64,000 nt of DNA, from contig NC_085138.1 of assembly GCF_035046485.1 (NCBI RefSeq), forward strand, positions 366,795,238-366,859,237. Reading direction: 5' to 3'. The stretch comes from Aedes albopictus (lineage: Eukaryota; Arthropoda; Insecta; Diptera; Culicidae). Below, piece after piece: positions 32,371 to 44,562 of the stretch (position 1 is its first letter; each line of letters starts with the position of its first letter). A program made the translations under genes and the position numbers. Under the pieces are notes generated by a model. That model had not been told where the DNA came from and did no database searches. It was given only the letters and a program-made list of their open reading frames with translations.

Positions 32371-32896
32371 CCTCTCAGTTGACTGCTTGACCACCGATGC
32401 CGAACATTATCAAGACATTTCAGCAATATTTTTTTCTGCACAGTTTAGCCTTTACTCTATTATCATTGGTTATCAGGGTATGAAAAACGGGTCACGCCGT
32501 AAAACAAACGCTTTGTCCTAAGCGGTGCATGTTGGTAACAAAGGCGCTCCGCAACAAACGCATGTCAGGCGATGAGAGCAATAAAACAAACATCGCTTGC
32601 CGTGCATGTGCCGATATTCCGGCTTTTCTGCTGAAATTTTCGACCCACATCATCGAATTCATAAGCATTTGGACGAATTAAAACTCCGGCAAACCTCAGA
32701 GACGAGTTTCAGTTGTAAAACAATGCGAAAATCACGATGTGAATAGAACGAGACAAATATTCCTAGCGTTTTTGTTGTGAACAAACTCGGAAGCGATTTT
32801 GTCATTATCTGCTAACGAAAAAACAAAGCGTTGTTGCCGTGCCTTCTTTGTTGCCTATTTTTCGCTTGCGGTGGCATATTCTGCGTACACTGTTGG
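32371..32896. other. No gene seen
   Basis: Mixed sequence with no recognisable protein, RNA or repeat structure. Confidence 0.3.
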
Positions 32897-32983
32897 TTAT
32901 ACTGCCGTTCTACGCATAATTATCCCATGTTATATGGGATTTGCATATAACATGAAACAATTGGGCGTGGAACGGCAGTATAA
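32897..32983. mobile_element. 87 bp hairpin MITE
   Basis: TTATACTGCCGTTCTACGC at the left is mirrored by GCGTGGAACGGCAGTATAA at the right. The inverted match continues imperfectly to a short loop near GGGATTTGC. Confidence 0.65.
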
Positions 32984-33390
32984 GATTCATGTAAAATTTG
33001 ACAAAAAAGTGCAAGCAAGTAAAATTTCCCATAATAAAACCCCTTCAAATTTCAACTGTGTTACAGAGCGCGATGGCTCAACCAGTTACATCAAAATTTA
33101 AGTGCTATAAAATTAAAATTTTCCCTTACAACGTTGATTCATCCTACTGTATAATTACGCCTCAGGAAAATGGTGTGATTTGCAAGATCGCTTGAATTTT
33201 TATCAAAATTTTGTTCTTTTACGCATATGTATCGCTTGCATCGATTTTGTTTTGTTGTAATTTCAGCGATGCATCTAATCCTGATTCTGCAACACTGCCG
33301 GTAATCTTAGGTGTGGTCAGAGCTTGGTCAAAGACTATTTTCCTGCTGCCCGTTTATCTGGTTATCGAACATTTTTGATGATTTGATATT
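32984..33390. other. No gene seen
   Basis: AT-rich sequence leading into the satellite array. Nothing supported. Confidence 0.3.
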
Positions 33391-34690
33391 TCGCATGCAT
33401 GGGTTTGGTTCACTTTTTAAACTGGCCACTTCCGGCTAGACATCTGGAAACGGTTCCGGAACACAACCGGTTCAGATATGTTATTTAGAGGATTGATTGG
33501 TGATTATCGGTGATATACAGCTTGTTTAGCGTTAAGCGTTTCGAGCTACTATTCTTCGGTCATCATCAGAAGCATTCAGCAGGATTCACCCCTTCAACTT
33601 CGTCAGTTTACTATATTAGCGATTCAGATATGGTCTGAATCTATTTTCCTACTTACCGTTAATCTGATTATCGATGAAGCCGCTATTTGGTGTGTCGCAT
33701 GTCTGAGTTCTGTTCACTTTATTAATTGGCCACTTCCAGCGGGACACCTGGAACCGGTTCCGGAACACAACCGGTTCAGATATAGTCCTGCTTACCGTTC
33801 ATCTGGTTATCAAAAAAGTCGCTCTTTGATGCGTCGCATACATGGGTTTGGTAAACTTTTATAGTTGGCCTCTTCCGGCGGGACACTTGGAACCAGTTCC
33901 GGAACACAACCGGTTCAGATATGGACTGAAACTATCTTACTGCTTACCGTTCATCTGGTTATCGAAAAAGCCGCTCTTTGATGTGTCGCATGCCTGGGTT
34001 TGGTTCACTTTTTTAATTGGCCACTTCCGGCGGGAAACCTGGAACCAGTTCCGGAACACAACCGGTTCAGATATGGGCTGAAACTATTTTACTGCTTACC
34101 GTTCATTTGGTTATCGAAAAAGCCGCTCTTTGATGTGTCGCATGCATGGGTTTGGTTCACTCTTTTAGTTGGCCACTTCCGGCGGGAAACCTGGAACCGG
34201 TTCCGGAACACAACCGGTTCAGATATAGGCTGAAACTATTCTCCTGCTTACCGTTCATCACGTTATCGAAAAAGCTGCTGTTTGATGTGTCGCATGCTTG
34301 GGTTTGGTTCACTTTTTTAGTTGGCCACTTCCGGCGGGACAACTGGAACCGGTTCTGGAACACTATCGGTTCAAATATAGTCTGAAACTGCTCACCATTC
34401 AACTGGTTATCGAAAGTGCCGCTATTTGACGTATCGCATGCATGGGTTATGTTCACTTTTGTATTTGGCCACTTCCGGCGGGACACCCGGAACCGGTTCC
34501 GAAACACTACTGGTTCAGATATAGTCTGAGACCATTTTCCTACTTCCCGTTCATCAGATAATCGAAAATGCAGTGGTTTGATGGGTCGCATGCATGGGTT
34601 TGTTGCATTTTTATATCTGGCCCCTTCCTAGGGTACCGGTCCTGAACACCTAAATGGCCATAACTCCGGAACGGCTGGACCGATCCGAAC
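33391..34690. repeat. Tandem array with about 151 bp period
   Basis: Eight successive units can be counted from the word GCATGCATGGGTTTGG (or variant) at about 33395, 33690, 33838, 33990, 34141, 34292, 34437 and 34589. Spacing in the regular part is 145-151 bp. Each unit carries TTGGCCACTTCCGGCGGGA and GGAACCGGTTCCGGAACACA. Since 151 is not divisible by three, successive units read in different frames, and the overlapping 77-144 codon frames are artefacts. The last units decay into the sequence before the CA repeat. Confidence 0.85.
33480..33630. mobile_element. Insertion in the first 151 bp unit
   Basis: About 150 bp of unrelated sequence separates two occurrences of TTCAGATATG (33471-33480 and about 33622-33631). 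That is what a short element with a 10 bp target duplication would produce. No TIR, tail or coding region is recognised. Confidence 0.4.
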
Positions 34691-34796
34691 CATTTTCAAT
34701 AGGAAACAATGGCGCAATATACCGCGTCGAATGAACCATCGGTCGTTGAAATCGGTTCATATTTACTATCTAAAAATGAGGTGACCTTTTTGTACA

Positions 34797-34929
<133 letters not shown>

Positions 34930-35061
34930 AGACATCATCTCAACTCGTCGAGCTGAGTCGATTGGCATATAACACTTGACCCCTCCGGGGGCTCTATCAA
35001 ATTTTCGTTTTTGGAGTGAACATATAGCCTTTCGGTACACCTTGGTGTACGAGAAAGGCAA
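34930..35061. repeat. Conserved mosquito repeat terminus
   Basis: CATCATCTCAACTCGTCGAG, GCTGAGTCGATTGGCATAT and a final ACGAGAAAGGCA follow the CA tract. From general familiarity with mosquito sequence I recall this CA-tract, GTCGAGCTGAGTCGATTGG, GAGAAAGG order as a common dispersed repeat. The array, CA tract and this end may be one element. The class is unknown to me. Confidence 0.5.
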
Positions 35062-35480
35062 AAAAAATTCATCGTCTTATTTTTGCATGATTCGTCGAGA
35101 AATGGTGAGACTTTTTTTACGCGGTTTTTCGAATTTTGAACTGAGTTTTTTTTTACGCGGTACGTATCCCCCGCGTAAAAAAAACCTGACTGTACGAAAA
35201 CTCAGCAGAGTTAGAGAGCTAAGTAGTTGCAACCAAAAGTTCAGATAAGAGGGTATACTTTATGAGCTTTGCAGTTTGATCATTGGCGTAGCTAGGTTTT
35301 TTTTCCTGGAGGGGGCCAGGGGGGGCCTGACTTGAGATGATTTTTAAAGCGGGATGGGCGCCCGATATGTGAACATGCAAATTGGTATTGTAGTTTTGAG
35401 TTATAAAAATGACTGTTTTAGTTTTAGATTTGTTCATAGTTTCGTAAACTATATGAGTACGAACAATTCCTCCAAGTTTT
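35062..35480. other. No gene seen
   Basis: It contains TTTTTTTACGCGG twice and a mirrored CCGCGTAAAAAAAA, suggesting a small repeat fragment. The remainder is unassigned. Confidence 0.35.
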
Positions 35481-38400
35481 TTTTTCATAGCTTGCTTCAG
35501 TGATTCCATCATGGCTTCTTCCAGAAATTCAATCATGAATTCATCTAGGGATTCCACTACACATTTTTTCGGGGATTTTTCCTGGGATATCTTTAGAGTT
35601 TCCTCCAGCAATTGTTCCAGTGCTTTTTTCGAGGTTTCCTTTATGAATTTCTCCAGAGATCCTTTAAGGTATTTCTGCAGGTGTTCAGAGATTTCTACAG
35701 GGATTTCTCCATATATGCCTTCCAGAATTCCACTAGAGATTGCTCCAATAATTACATCTGGAATGATTCGAAGTATTTCTGCAGGAATGTATTCCGGAAA
35801 ATCTTTTAGAAAATTCTACTTAGAGATTATTAAAAAAAATACTCCAACAATTGTTTGAAAACATTGTACAAAAAAACCTTTAGGGATCCTAGTATTCCTT
35901 CAACAATTACTGCAGACATTGATTTCTTCAATTTTTTTATCCAGGAATATTCCTACAAAAATTCTTCCAGGTATTCGCTAAGAAAGCTCTCCTGAGATTT
36001 TATAAAGTTCCTCATGGGGTTGCTTCCGGGATTGCTCATCGGGTTTCTTCAGAAATTATTTCGAATTCCTCCAGGGATTAACCGGAAATTTCTTCTGTTA
36101 TTATTTCAAAAACGAATTCCGGGATTATTTCAAAAATGCCTGCAAGAACTCTTGTTGGGATTGCTTCAGAAACTCCCCCAGGAATTAAATCGGGATTTCA
36201 GGATTTCCTCAGGAATTTTAGCGGTTTCTTCAGTATTTCCTCTAAGAATTCATCAGAAACTCTTCCTGGAATTTTCTCAGAAATCGAAGTTTGTATTTCA
36301 TCATAAATCTTGAGATTCCTCCTGAAACTCCTCAAGGGATTCCTTCGGAAATTCCTCCCGGATTTTTTTTCAAGAACTATTCCAGGTATTCCTCCTGCCA
36401 ATCCTCTAGAATTTTATTCAGGCATTTCTCCAGGGACTTCTGCAAGAGTTCTACCAAGAATTTCTACGGGAATTACCCCAGGTGTTTCCTCAGAAATTCC
36501 TCCGAGAATTTATTCTAGAATGGATCCAGGAATTCTTCCAGGATTTCCTCCAAGAATTAATCCAAGAATTTGTTCTCTAGGGTTTCTTCTACACATTCCT
36601 CCAGTATTTTTTTCATGGATCCCTCCAGAAATTCCATCGATGATTCCTGCAGTAATTCCTCCTGAAAATCCTTCTGGAATTCCTCCTGGAATTCCTCCAG
36701 AAGTTCCTCTGGAAATTCCTCCTGGAACTCCACCAGAAATTCCTTTCAGAATTCCTCTACAAATTTCTCCAGTAATTCCTTTAGAAATTTCTCCATGGAT
36801 TTCTACCAGAATTCCTCTAGAGATTCTTCAAGGAATTCATTTAGGGATTCCTCAAGGTATTCGTTCAGGGATTCCTCCTGGAGTTCTTCCATTAATAATT
36901 CCACGGAATTTCCCCAAGATTTCCTATAGAGATTTGTTCAGGAATTCCTCCTGAGGTTCCTCCAGAAATTGTTTCAGGGATTCCTCCAGGTTTATTTCCA
37001 AGAATTCCCCCAGGGATTCTTCCAAGTAATTCTCAAAAAAAAATACCTTTAAGGATGTCTCCAGGAATTCCTCAAGAGCTTTCTTAAGAATTACCCCAAG
37101 AATCTATTCAGAAAGTCCTCCAGGAATTGATCCAGGAACTCCCATAGGAATCCCTTCATAAATTACTACCGCAATTCCTCTAGGAATTCCTCCTGGAATT
37201 CCTCCAAAAATCGCTCTGGAAATTACTCTACAAATTTCTATTGGAATTTCTTTAGAAAATTATCTTGGAATTTCTTCAGAAATTTATCTTGGAATTTCTT
37301 CTGAAATTCCTCCTGTAGTTGCTTCCACAATTTCTCTCGAGATTCCTCCAGGAATTCATTCCAGGAATAGTTCCTCGGAATTTCCCCGAAAATTCCTTCA
37401 CAAATTTATCCAGGAATTCTTCCTGGGATTCCGCAAGAACTATCCAGGCATTCGTCGTGAGGTTCCTCCAGAAATTGCTTCAGGGATTTTTCCAAGATTT
37501 TTTCCAGGAATTCTTCCAAGAATTTCTCTAGAAATTTCTCTAGAGGAATCTAGGAATTTTTCAAGAGGTTTCTTTAGAAATTTTTCCTGGGAGTTTCTCC
37601 ATAGACTCATCCCAGGATTTCTCTAGGAATTCATCTAGAGATTGCTCCGGGAGCTCTTCTAGAGGTCCCTCCCGGAATTCTTCTAAAAACTATACCAGGA
37701 ATTCATCTAGGAATTTATCCAGAGATTGCTCCAGGCATTAGTCCAGGAATTTCTTCAGGGATTCTTGAAGGAAATTCTTCAGGGTTTCCTCAAAGGATTT
37801 CTTAAGGAATTTCTCGAGATACTCATCCAGCAATTGATGCAGGAATATCTCCAGAAGTTTGTCCAGGGGTTCCTCCAGGCATTCCTTCAGAAGTTCCTCT
37901 AGAGATTTCTATAGGGATTCCTCCAGACATTCCAAGATTCCTTCAGAAATTACTACCGCAATTTCTACAAGAATTTATCTATAAAATCCTCCAGGGATTC
38001 ATTAAGAAATTTCCTCACGAATTCCAGTTTATCCAAGAATTATTCCAATAATTTCTCCTGGGATTCCTGCATGAATTCCTCCTGAGTTTTCTCTAGGAAT
38101 CCCTTCAAATATTTTTTCAGGAATCCTCCAGGAAATCCTCAAGGGATTCTTTTAAAAATTTTCCCAAAAATTCTTTCCGGAATTCATTCAAGAATTATTC
38201 CAGTTATTGCCCCTGGCATTCTTCCAGGATTTTGTCCAGGCATTTCTACCACGAATTTTACCGGAACTACCCTAGGTATTTCTTCAGGAATATCTCCGGG
38301 AATTTATTCAGGAATGGATCCAGGAATTCCTCCAGAATCCTTCCAGGTTTTCTTCCAAGAATTAATCCAAGAATTAATCTAAGCAGCTTCTGATGGAACT
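35481..38400. repeat. TTCCTCCAGGAATT minisatellite, array 3 (2.9 kb)
   Basis: The longest and clearest array of this family. Its centre (36600-36950) is built from 12-bp units close to GGAATTCCTCCA, and many junctions contain the palindrome GGAATTCC. The 214-codon frame at 36310-36954 reads as IPPEIPPGIPP-type four-residue repeats, the direct consequence of a 12 bp period without stops. It is not supported as a gene. Confidence 0.85.
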
Positions 38401-39420
38401 TCCTCAAAAATAGTGTAAACACAAGAATGTACTTTACATTACAAAACTGGTGTTTGCTTGTATTGCCAGAAACATCCCCAATATCTACGCTTTATAAAGT
38501 GCACGCATCTTCATATCTAGTCACCAATCATCGACCAAACGCGAAAACGCCGTCAACACGCAGCCACCAGGGAACCAGCAGCGAATGATGGACTACATGT
38601 GTGCTGACACACCACATCCGGTCGTTTTCAACCGAAAACATTCTGTGGGAGTTAGCAGTCCATCGCATGGGACCAGAGTCCTGCAGGCTGCGCAACGGAA
38701 CCAGCTGATGCAGCAGTTTTGAGTCAAGTAACTTTAAAGCGGCTTGAGAGGCAAATAATAAGCTTTGCTGGAACTTATGTGCGGAATTCTAACAAGTCTC
38801 GTTGTTAACCTCTTCAGTAGCCAGGAAATAACATGCGAAACTTTATCTGGGCTTCGTGTTAGTTGTATTTTGTCATGGGAAGTGGAACTTGTGGTTACTT
38901 AGGACAAGCATTGTATAGTTTTGTTAGAATCTTTATTTTATTATTACTGGTAATTATTTATGATGGTCCACACTTATGTAAAACATTTAATTCCGTTCAA
39001 GGAACTAGAAGTTCAAACTCAAGTACCATTGACATGGTATGTTGCGGTATACAGCCGTACAATAGGCCATTATTATAGAGCCTTTCAACTTCTTATTAGT
39101 ACTATATGAGCACCCCAAGTGATTGGTAGTCCTGAATAAAAAGAGAGAAATCTATTCAGTTGTAGTATGTACTTGAGATATGTCGGCTTACGGGAAATAC
39201 GTAGAAAGCCTGAGGGATTAAGGGGATTGGGACTATTTAAGGTGCCCTCCAAATTTTCTTGAGCATATGCTATCGGACATGCAGAGCTTGTATGTTTGCA
39301 TGTACTCGATAGCTTATGCTCGAGAAAATTTTGTTCAACCTCATGCAACTTTGTGCAATAAAGTGGTGAGTTCAATGTTTGATTAAGAATCACCAAGAAC
39401 ACCCTTGAGTATAAGTCAAA
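38401..39420. other. Mixed sequence, no gene supported
   Basis: Non-repetitive sequence with a 71-codon frame at 38863-39078 that lacks any recognised domain. It includes an inverted pair around AGCATATGCTATCGGACATG and CATGTACTCGATAGCTTATG (39261-39316). Nothing further is supported. Confidence 0.35.
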
Positions 39421-39746
39421 GGATCTACTGGTCTCCTGAAGCCCACCTGGAACGGTGATCCAAGATGTATTTTCAAATCCTATAGATCCCTTGAAGCCCC
39501 TTCAAAACCCCCTGTAGCCCTTGTGACCCTCTGGATTCTGAAACCCGATGGAAATCCTCTGAAATTTCTTGAAATAGTTCCAACTGAAATCTCCTAGGCA
39601 GCAGTAGGTGCGCCTCAGACCCCTTGGCCCTTGTAACGTACGCGACAACCTGTGCAATCTCCAAAAATGCTGCCGAAACGCCTCCGATAGCCGTTAAAAT
39701 ACCCGATTTTTTCCTGAAATGCTTCCAAAAACACCCAGAAATCTAC
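39421..39746. repeat. CTGAAAC minisatellite, array 3 left part
   Basis: Diverged CTTGAAGCCCCTTC and CTGAAACCCGATGG units. The array resumes at 40707 after a MITE. Confidence 0.6.
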
Positions 39747-39748
39747 TA

Positions 39749-40704
39749 AGGACTGTATCGGAAATTAACTATAAACATTCAAAATGCTCTATCTCGAAGC
39801 ACGGTTGGTCTTTTTATTCCGGTTCTTCTATGAAATCTTCACAATATAGTTTAGTTTAGAACAGTATAAAGAAATTTGGAAAATGTTCAGTATTATTGAA
39901 AATATGGTTCTATGAGTATGCCACACAAAATAACAATCTGTACAAACTGCTTTTTTTTATTTTTTTTAACGTTTCAATAGTTTGTAGCGAAAAAAATTGA
40001 ACGGGGAAAAATCTGGAAAATAATGATTATTACTAGCAGTTATGTTCACATAACATATCACTCAATACCGACTTTTAACATTCTTATTTTGGATAGAAAA
40101 ACCTCCAACATTAAGAATATGGTCTATCCCACAAAACACCTACTTTTTGGTCGAACTTTGACGCTCTGTCTCAAATATCTTCAGAGGTTATAAAATTCCG
40201 TTCTCTGGAAAAACTACCTCTTCAATAGATTTAAATACATACCCAATCGAAAAAAATGCAAATTTTCAATTTTATAAAATATTTTATTCGCGTAATCGTT
40301 CTTTGAAGATGCATAAAAAAGAGTTCCTCGAAAAATGGCCTTTTTTTCATTTTTAAGAATTGCCCCAAACTGCGGAGGGATTTTTTCTTGATCAAAATAT
40401 TTTTTCTATATCATGAGCATTCTGGAAAAGAATATATTTGCGCAAAAATAATAGAAAAAATTGAATGTTTTCCCACAGTTTTAGCAATTTTATTTTTTTT
40501 AGGAGGTGTCCAAAATTTTAAAAACATGTGTGCAATCTTTGAGATAAAAGTCTAAGTTTATTGATTATTTTTTTGAAAATCAGAACTGCCATTCTTTATT
40601 TAAGAGATTTATATAGTATCTTCAAAAATAAAGTTATGTTTATTTCGAACAGATTATTTTTCAGGCAATTGTGAACGTTTATAGTTAATTTCCGATACAG
40701 TCCT
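39749..40704. mobile_element. TA-flanked MITE M956a
   Basis: AGGACTGTATCGGAAATTAA at the left is inverted exactly at the right (TTAATTTCCGATACAGTCCT), with inverted ends of about 30 bp. TA lies at 39747-39748 and 40705-40706. The length is 956 bp. The interior is AT-rich with no transposase. It cleanly splits a CTGAAAC array. Confidence 0.8.
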
Positions 40705-40706
40705 TA

Positions 40707-41110
40707 GGACACCCTGTAACGCACCTGCCACACCCCCAAAAATGCCCTGCAACGAATACAAAACTTACTGAAAATCCTCTGAATCTGCCTGAAATGGTAC
40801 CTAAAATACGTTGATACTTCCTCGGACCCTCTGTTACGCATCTGAGACGCTCCAAAAACCCCAAAAGCGCCTAGGAACATCCTGAATATCCTCTTATACA
40901 TGAACGACTGAAATGCCACTGAAAACCCCTGAAACCACCTCGGATCCACTGAAAATCATCTGACACCCTTTAAAAACCCTCCGAAAATGTCCTAGAAGCT
41001 CCCCTGCAGCGCCTCTGTACCCCCTTCTGTAACTCTGTTGAGAGCCCCCTGAAACCCTGCATAACCTCCCTTTAAATCTCCCATAGTCACTCGCCTTTCT
41101 TAAACTTCTT
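40707..41110. repeat. CTGAAAC minisatellite, array 3 right part
   Basis: Continuation of the array interrupted by M956a, with CCTGAAACC and CTGAAAATCCTCTG units. Confidence 0.65.
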
Positions 41111-41209
41111 TGCAATCTTGAAATCCATTTAGGTACACATCATGGAACATATTCTATTTAGGCAGTTCCGATTCACTACCTAAGTGGAAGAGAAAAAGAG
41201 GGCCTTTAA

Positions 41210-41530
41210 GGGGGGTAGAATGACAACTTTGAATTGGTTCCGGATGGATTTTAGAAGGTTTTAAAGGTGTTTTGGGATTGAAAGAACGTTGTAAGAAGCT
41301 TCAGAAGCATTGTAGGGAGCTCAAAGGGATGGATGCATGGAAATTTCAATTGGGTTGAGGGAGTTTCTAGGGATTTCCGAGTTTCAAGTAGGTTTCAGGG
41401 AGATTTCAGGGAGACTTCAGAGCAGTGTCAGAATGGTTTCGTCCAAGATATCTCAGAGGGTTTGCAACGGCATACCTGGAGATTTCAGGTATGTTTCAGG
41501 TGTTTAAGTGTTTCAGCACCATCACAAGGG
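41210..41530. repeat. GTTTCAG minisatellite, array 4
   Basis: GGTTTCAGGGAGATTTCAGG and similar units in the opposite strand sense to the array just to its left, so the two face each other about 100 bp apart. Confidence 0.6.
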
Positions 41531-42330
41531 AGCAGCGCTGTTATTGATCGTGAGCTTCCCATGACGATGAATAAGTAGGCCCATTCAAGGCTGGCAATCG
41601 CCCAGGATGGAAATATTTCAATTCGGCCCTGTGCACCACCGTGGGTGCCTAGGACTGAAAGTAAGTAAGTATTGTTTTAATTTTCTGCTAAAAAAATCCC
41701 TTTGAATTTTCAAAAAAAAAAATGATAACGTCTTAACCCGCTTAACCCTAGTAAGATGTTAGGCTCAATATATCCCAGACAGGCACGCTGAACGTGCACT
41801 ACGCCATCGTGGTGCGAAAAACCTAACGTCCTAGGAGGGTTAAACTAATCTGAAACCACATAACGACCCTTGGGGCTCCCTCCAACTCCCAAGGAACTCC
41901 GTCCTTTTCGATTCCCCTAAAATTCCTGGAAACCGCCTTCGACCCATCTTAAACCCCCAGAAGCAAAACCTGTTCTGGAGAACTATACTCCCTCATTCAC
42001 TTGCTTATGCAGAATATTTCCTATTTTATGCCTGTTTCAATTTATGCACATTTTCAAATAATGTACCTCTTCATGGAATAGAAAAGGTTCCAGAGGACTG
42101 ATTTTGGGCTTGTTTAGAATCCTTCAAGGTCCATTACTAGCAATATAACAGATTAAAAAAAAAATAAACATTAATAAATTCCAGTAATGGCGAATAGTTG
42201 ATATACAGCTGGCGACACTACTGGAAAACAATGCAAATAATTTGATTCTTTTGAGTGCTTTCAGAAATTTCTTCTGTGATCCACAATTGTTGTTTTTATA
42301 TATAACATTTTTCTCGGATCCCTCCACTTA
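41531..42330. other. No gene seen
   Basis: Mixed sequence with a short inverted pair around AACCTAACGTC and TAAGATGTTAGG. No supported coding or RNA feature. Confidence 0.35.
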
Positions 42331-42934
42331 TTGGTTCTGGGATTCAAGCAAAATTTCCCTCTTCGATTCTTCAAAGAATGTTTTCTAGTATCCTACAAGG
42401 AGTTACTTTTGGAGATATGTAAATCTGAAATTCCTTCAGTATTTCCTGTTGGTACTCTCCCTGACATTGCTTCTGAAATTTCTTCTGGAATTCCTAAGAG
42501 TATTTCTTCTGGAATCTCTAAAAGTTTTCTTCTGAGATTTTTCAATAAGATTTCTCCGGCATTTCTCAAGGGTATCCTTTTGAAATTCCTCCAGGATTTT
42601 TAGGCTTACCTTCCAAATTTCCTCAGATATTGCTTATGGTATTCCTCCAAAAGGTCCTCCTGAAAATCTTCAAGAAATTCTTTCAGGTATTTCTTATATG
42701 TCTCCTGGAGCTCATTCGGTTTTTTTTTCTATAAGATTTTTGAGAAATTTCTTCTGCGATTCCAACAGAAGATCTTGATGAGATTTCTCAATGAGATCTT
42801 TTCTGGGTTTCAACTTGTTTTTTTTTCTGGGATTTCTCCTAGAATTAATTTTGAGATTTTTCAAGAAATTATTGGGAGATTGATTCAAATTTTCCTCTGA
42901 AAATTCTCCAAATGATTTAATATTCATCGAGGAG
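42331..42934. repeat. TTCCTCCAGGAATT minisatellite, array 4 left part
   Basis: Units such as GGAATTCCTAAGAGTATTTC and TTGAGAAATTTCTTCTGCG. The 90-codon frame at 42331-42603 is a repeat translation. Confidence 0.65.
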
Positions 42935-42936
42935 TA

Positions 42937-43892
42937 TAGGGTGTCCCAGAAAGTATGGGCACAACTTTGTATAGCGAAAATACAATTATTTTCTCAACAA
43001 ACAACCATTTTTATATTTTTGTATTTTTATTCAAGGTATTTTAATTGATACCTGTAAAGAGTTTAAACATTAAAAAGGGTTTTTGTATGCAGAATGTTTA
43101 AAATGGAAAAAACATCTTTCAAAACTTCTGCACAATCTACTTTTTTACGGATTTACCAAATATCCAAATTTGAAACATTTTTTTCGAATTTTTTTCACAT
43201 AATATATTCGAAAACATGTTTCCTCAGATGGTTGATTGAAATTTTTTATAAAAATATTTTTTGCCTGTGCGTACGGGTATTTCAAAATTTTGAGAAAACT
43301 GGAAAATTCACATTTTCTATTTCTGGGTAAGACATGACCACAGACATTCGAGTTTTTAAACATGTTTTAACGAGAATAAAAATGATTCAATCTGCACTTT
43401 ATAAAGCTGGAGCATTTATTTTACTTATAGTGAAATAAAAATGTGTTTTTTTGCATGTTTTGATATATATTCAGAAGCTTGTTTTCATCTATTAGCAAAA
43501 CGAGTTTTCAAAAATATCGATTTTAGTGTTTAAATTCATTTTTAGGTTCAAAAGTATATGTTTTCGATTCAAACAAAGGGTTGTGTAATAGATACGCATG
43601 TAGAAATACACGGAAATATTTTTTGAAATTTTTATCGAGCTTAATTTCATGCGTAGGAAACAATTTATTAAGCGATGTTATTGAAAAATATAGCAATTTG
43701 TGCAGAAGCTTTAAAAAGTCTTTTAGGGAATGTTATACCGCTTTCGAACGAAGTGTTAAATGCAAATTTTAATGATTGGCATTTGATGTTAAAATATTAA
43801 GGCAGGATATGTGTGAAAATAAGGTTTGTTTATGCATCCATTCCCAAATGGCAGAGCTGCAAAGTTGTGCCCATACTTTCTGGGACACCCTA
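42937..43892. mobile_element. TA-flanked MITE M956b
   Basis: The left end TAGGGTGTCCCAGAAAGTAT and its inverse at the right extend to about 35 bp of perfect inverted repeat (42937-42971 with 43859-43892). TA lies outside at 42935-42936 and 43893-43894. The length is 956 bp, as for M956a, but the ends are unrelated. No transposase is encoded. It interrupts a TTCC-type minisatellite. Confidence 0.85.
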
Positions 43893-43894
43893 TA

Positions 43895-44245
43895 CTTTTT
43901 GGGATTTCTCTTAGAATTTCTTCTGCAATTCCAACAGAAGATCATTCCGAAATTCTTTCTTGAATGATTTCCTGGCGTTTCTCCTAGAACTTCTGTTAGA
44001 ATCGATCAAAAAATCCTCGTGAAAGTCAAATATTACTTCTGGAATTTCTCCAGATGATCGGATATTTCTCAAAGAGTTCTTTTTAAGATTTCTCCTATAA
44101 TTTCTCCAGGGATTCTTCCAGTAGACCGTGTATACTTTTTAGTAGATCTTTCCAAGAGATCAAATAGAACTACTTGAGGAATTCAGAATGAATTTCTGCA
44201 ATAATTTCATAAGTATCTTCAGGAAAAATTTCAGTATGCACTTCT
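43895..44245. repeat. TTCCTCCAGGAATT minisatellite, array 4 right part
   Basis: Continuation after M956b. AATTCCAACAGAAGATCATT repeats a word seen before the insertion (42760-42775). Confidence 0.6.
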
Positions 44246-44257
44246 TGAAGGATCCTT

Positions 44258-44550
44258 CTCTCTCTCTCTCTCTCTCTCTTCTTGGCGTAACGTCCTCATT
44301 GGGACAAAGCCTGCTTCTCAGCTTAGTGTGCTATGAGCACTTCCACAGTTATTAACTGAGAGCTTCCTCTGCCAATGACCATTTTGCATGCGTATATCGT
44401 GTGGCAGGCACGAAGATACTCTATGCCCAAGGAAGTCAAGGAAATTTCCTATACGAAAAGATCCTGGACCGACCGGGAATCGAACCCGTCACCCTCAGCA
44501 TGGTCATGCTGAATACCCGTGCGTTTACCACCTCGGCTATATGGGCTATA
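44258..44550 (-). mobile_element. tRNA-derived SINE (Feilai-type), copy 2
   Basis: Minus strand. The tRNA-like head has a B box GGGTTCGATTCCCGG, the body is conserved (CTTCGTGCCTGCCACACGAT) and the tail is a GA microsatellite (CT run at 44258-44280). TGAAGGATCCTT flanks it at 44246-44257 and 44551-44562, a perfect 12 bp target duplication. Confidence 0.9.
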
Positions 44551-44562
44551 TGAAGGATCCTT

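Noticed and set aside
33842..34591. Overlapping open frames with repeated blocks on both strands
   Set aside because: They arise from 151 bp tandem repeats read in several phases. The unit length is not a multiple of three, and no start or domain is conserved.
33391..34690. A CRISPR-like array
   Set aside because: The units are contiguous 151 bp tandem copies without distinct spacers, in a clearly insect genome.
36310..36954. A 214-codon open frame with Ile-Pro-Pro repeats, possible structural protein
   Set aside because: It is the direct translation of a 12 bp minisatellite without stops, has no conserved ends and sits within 2.9 kb of the same repeat.
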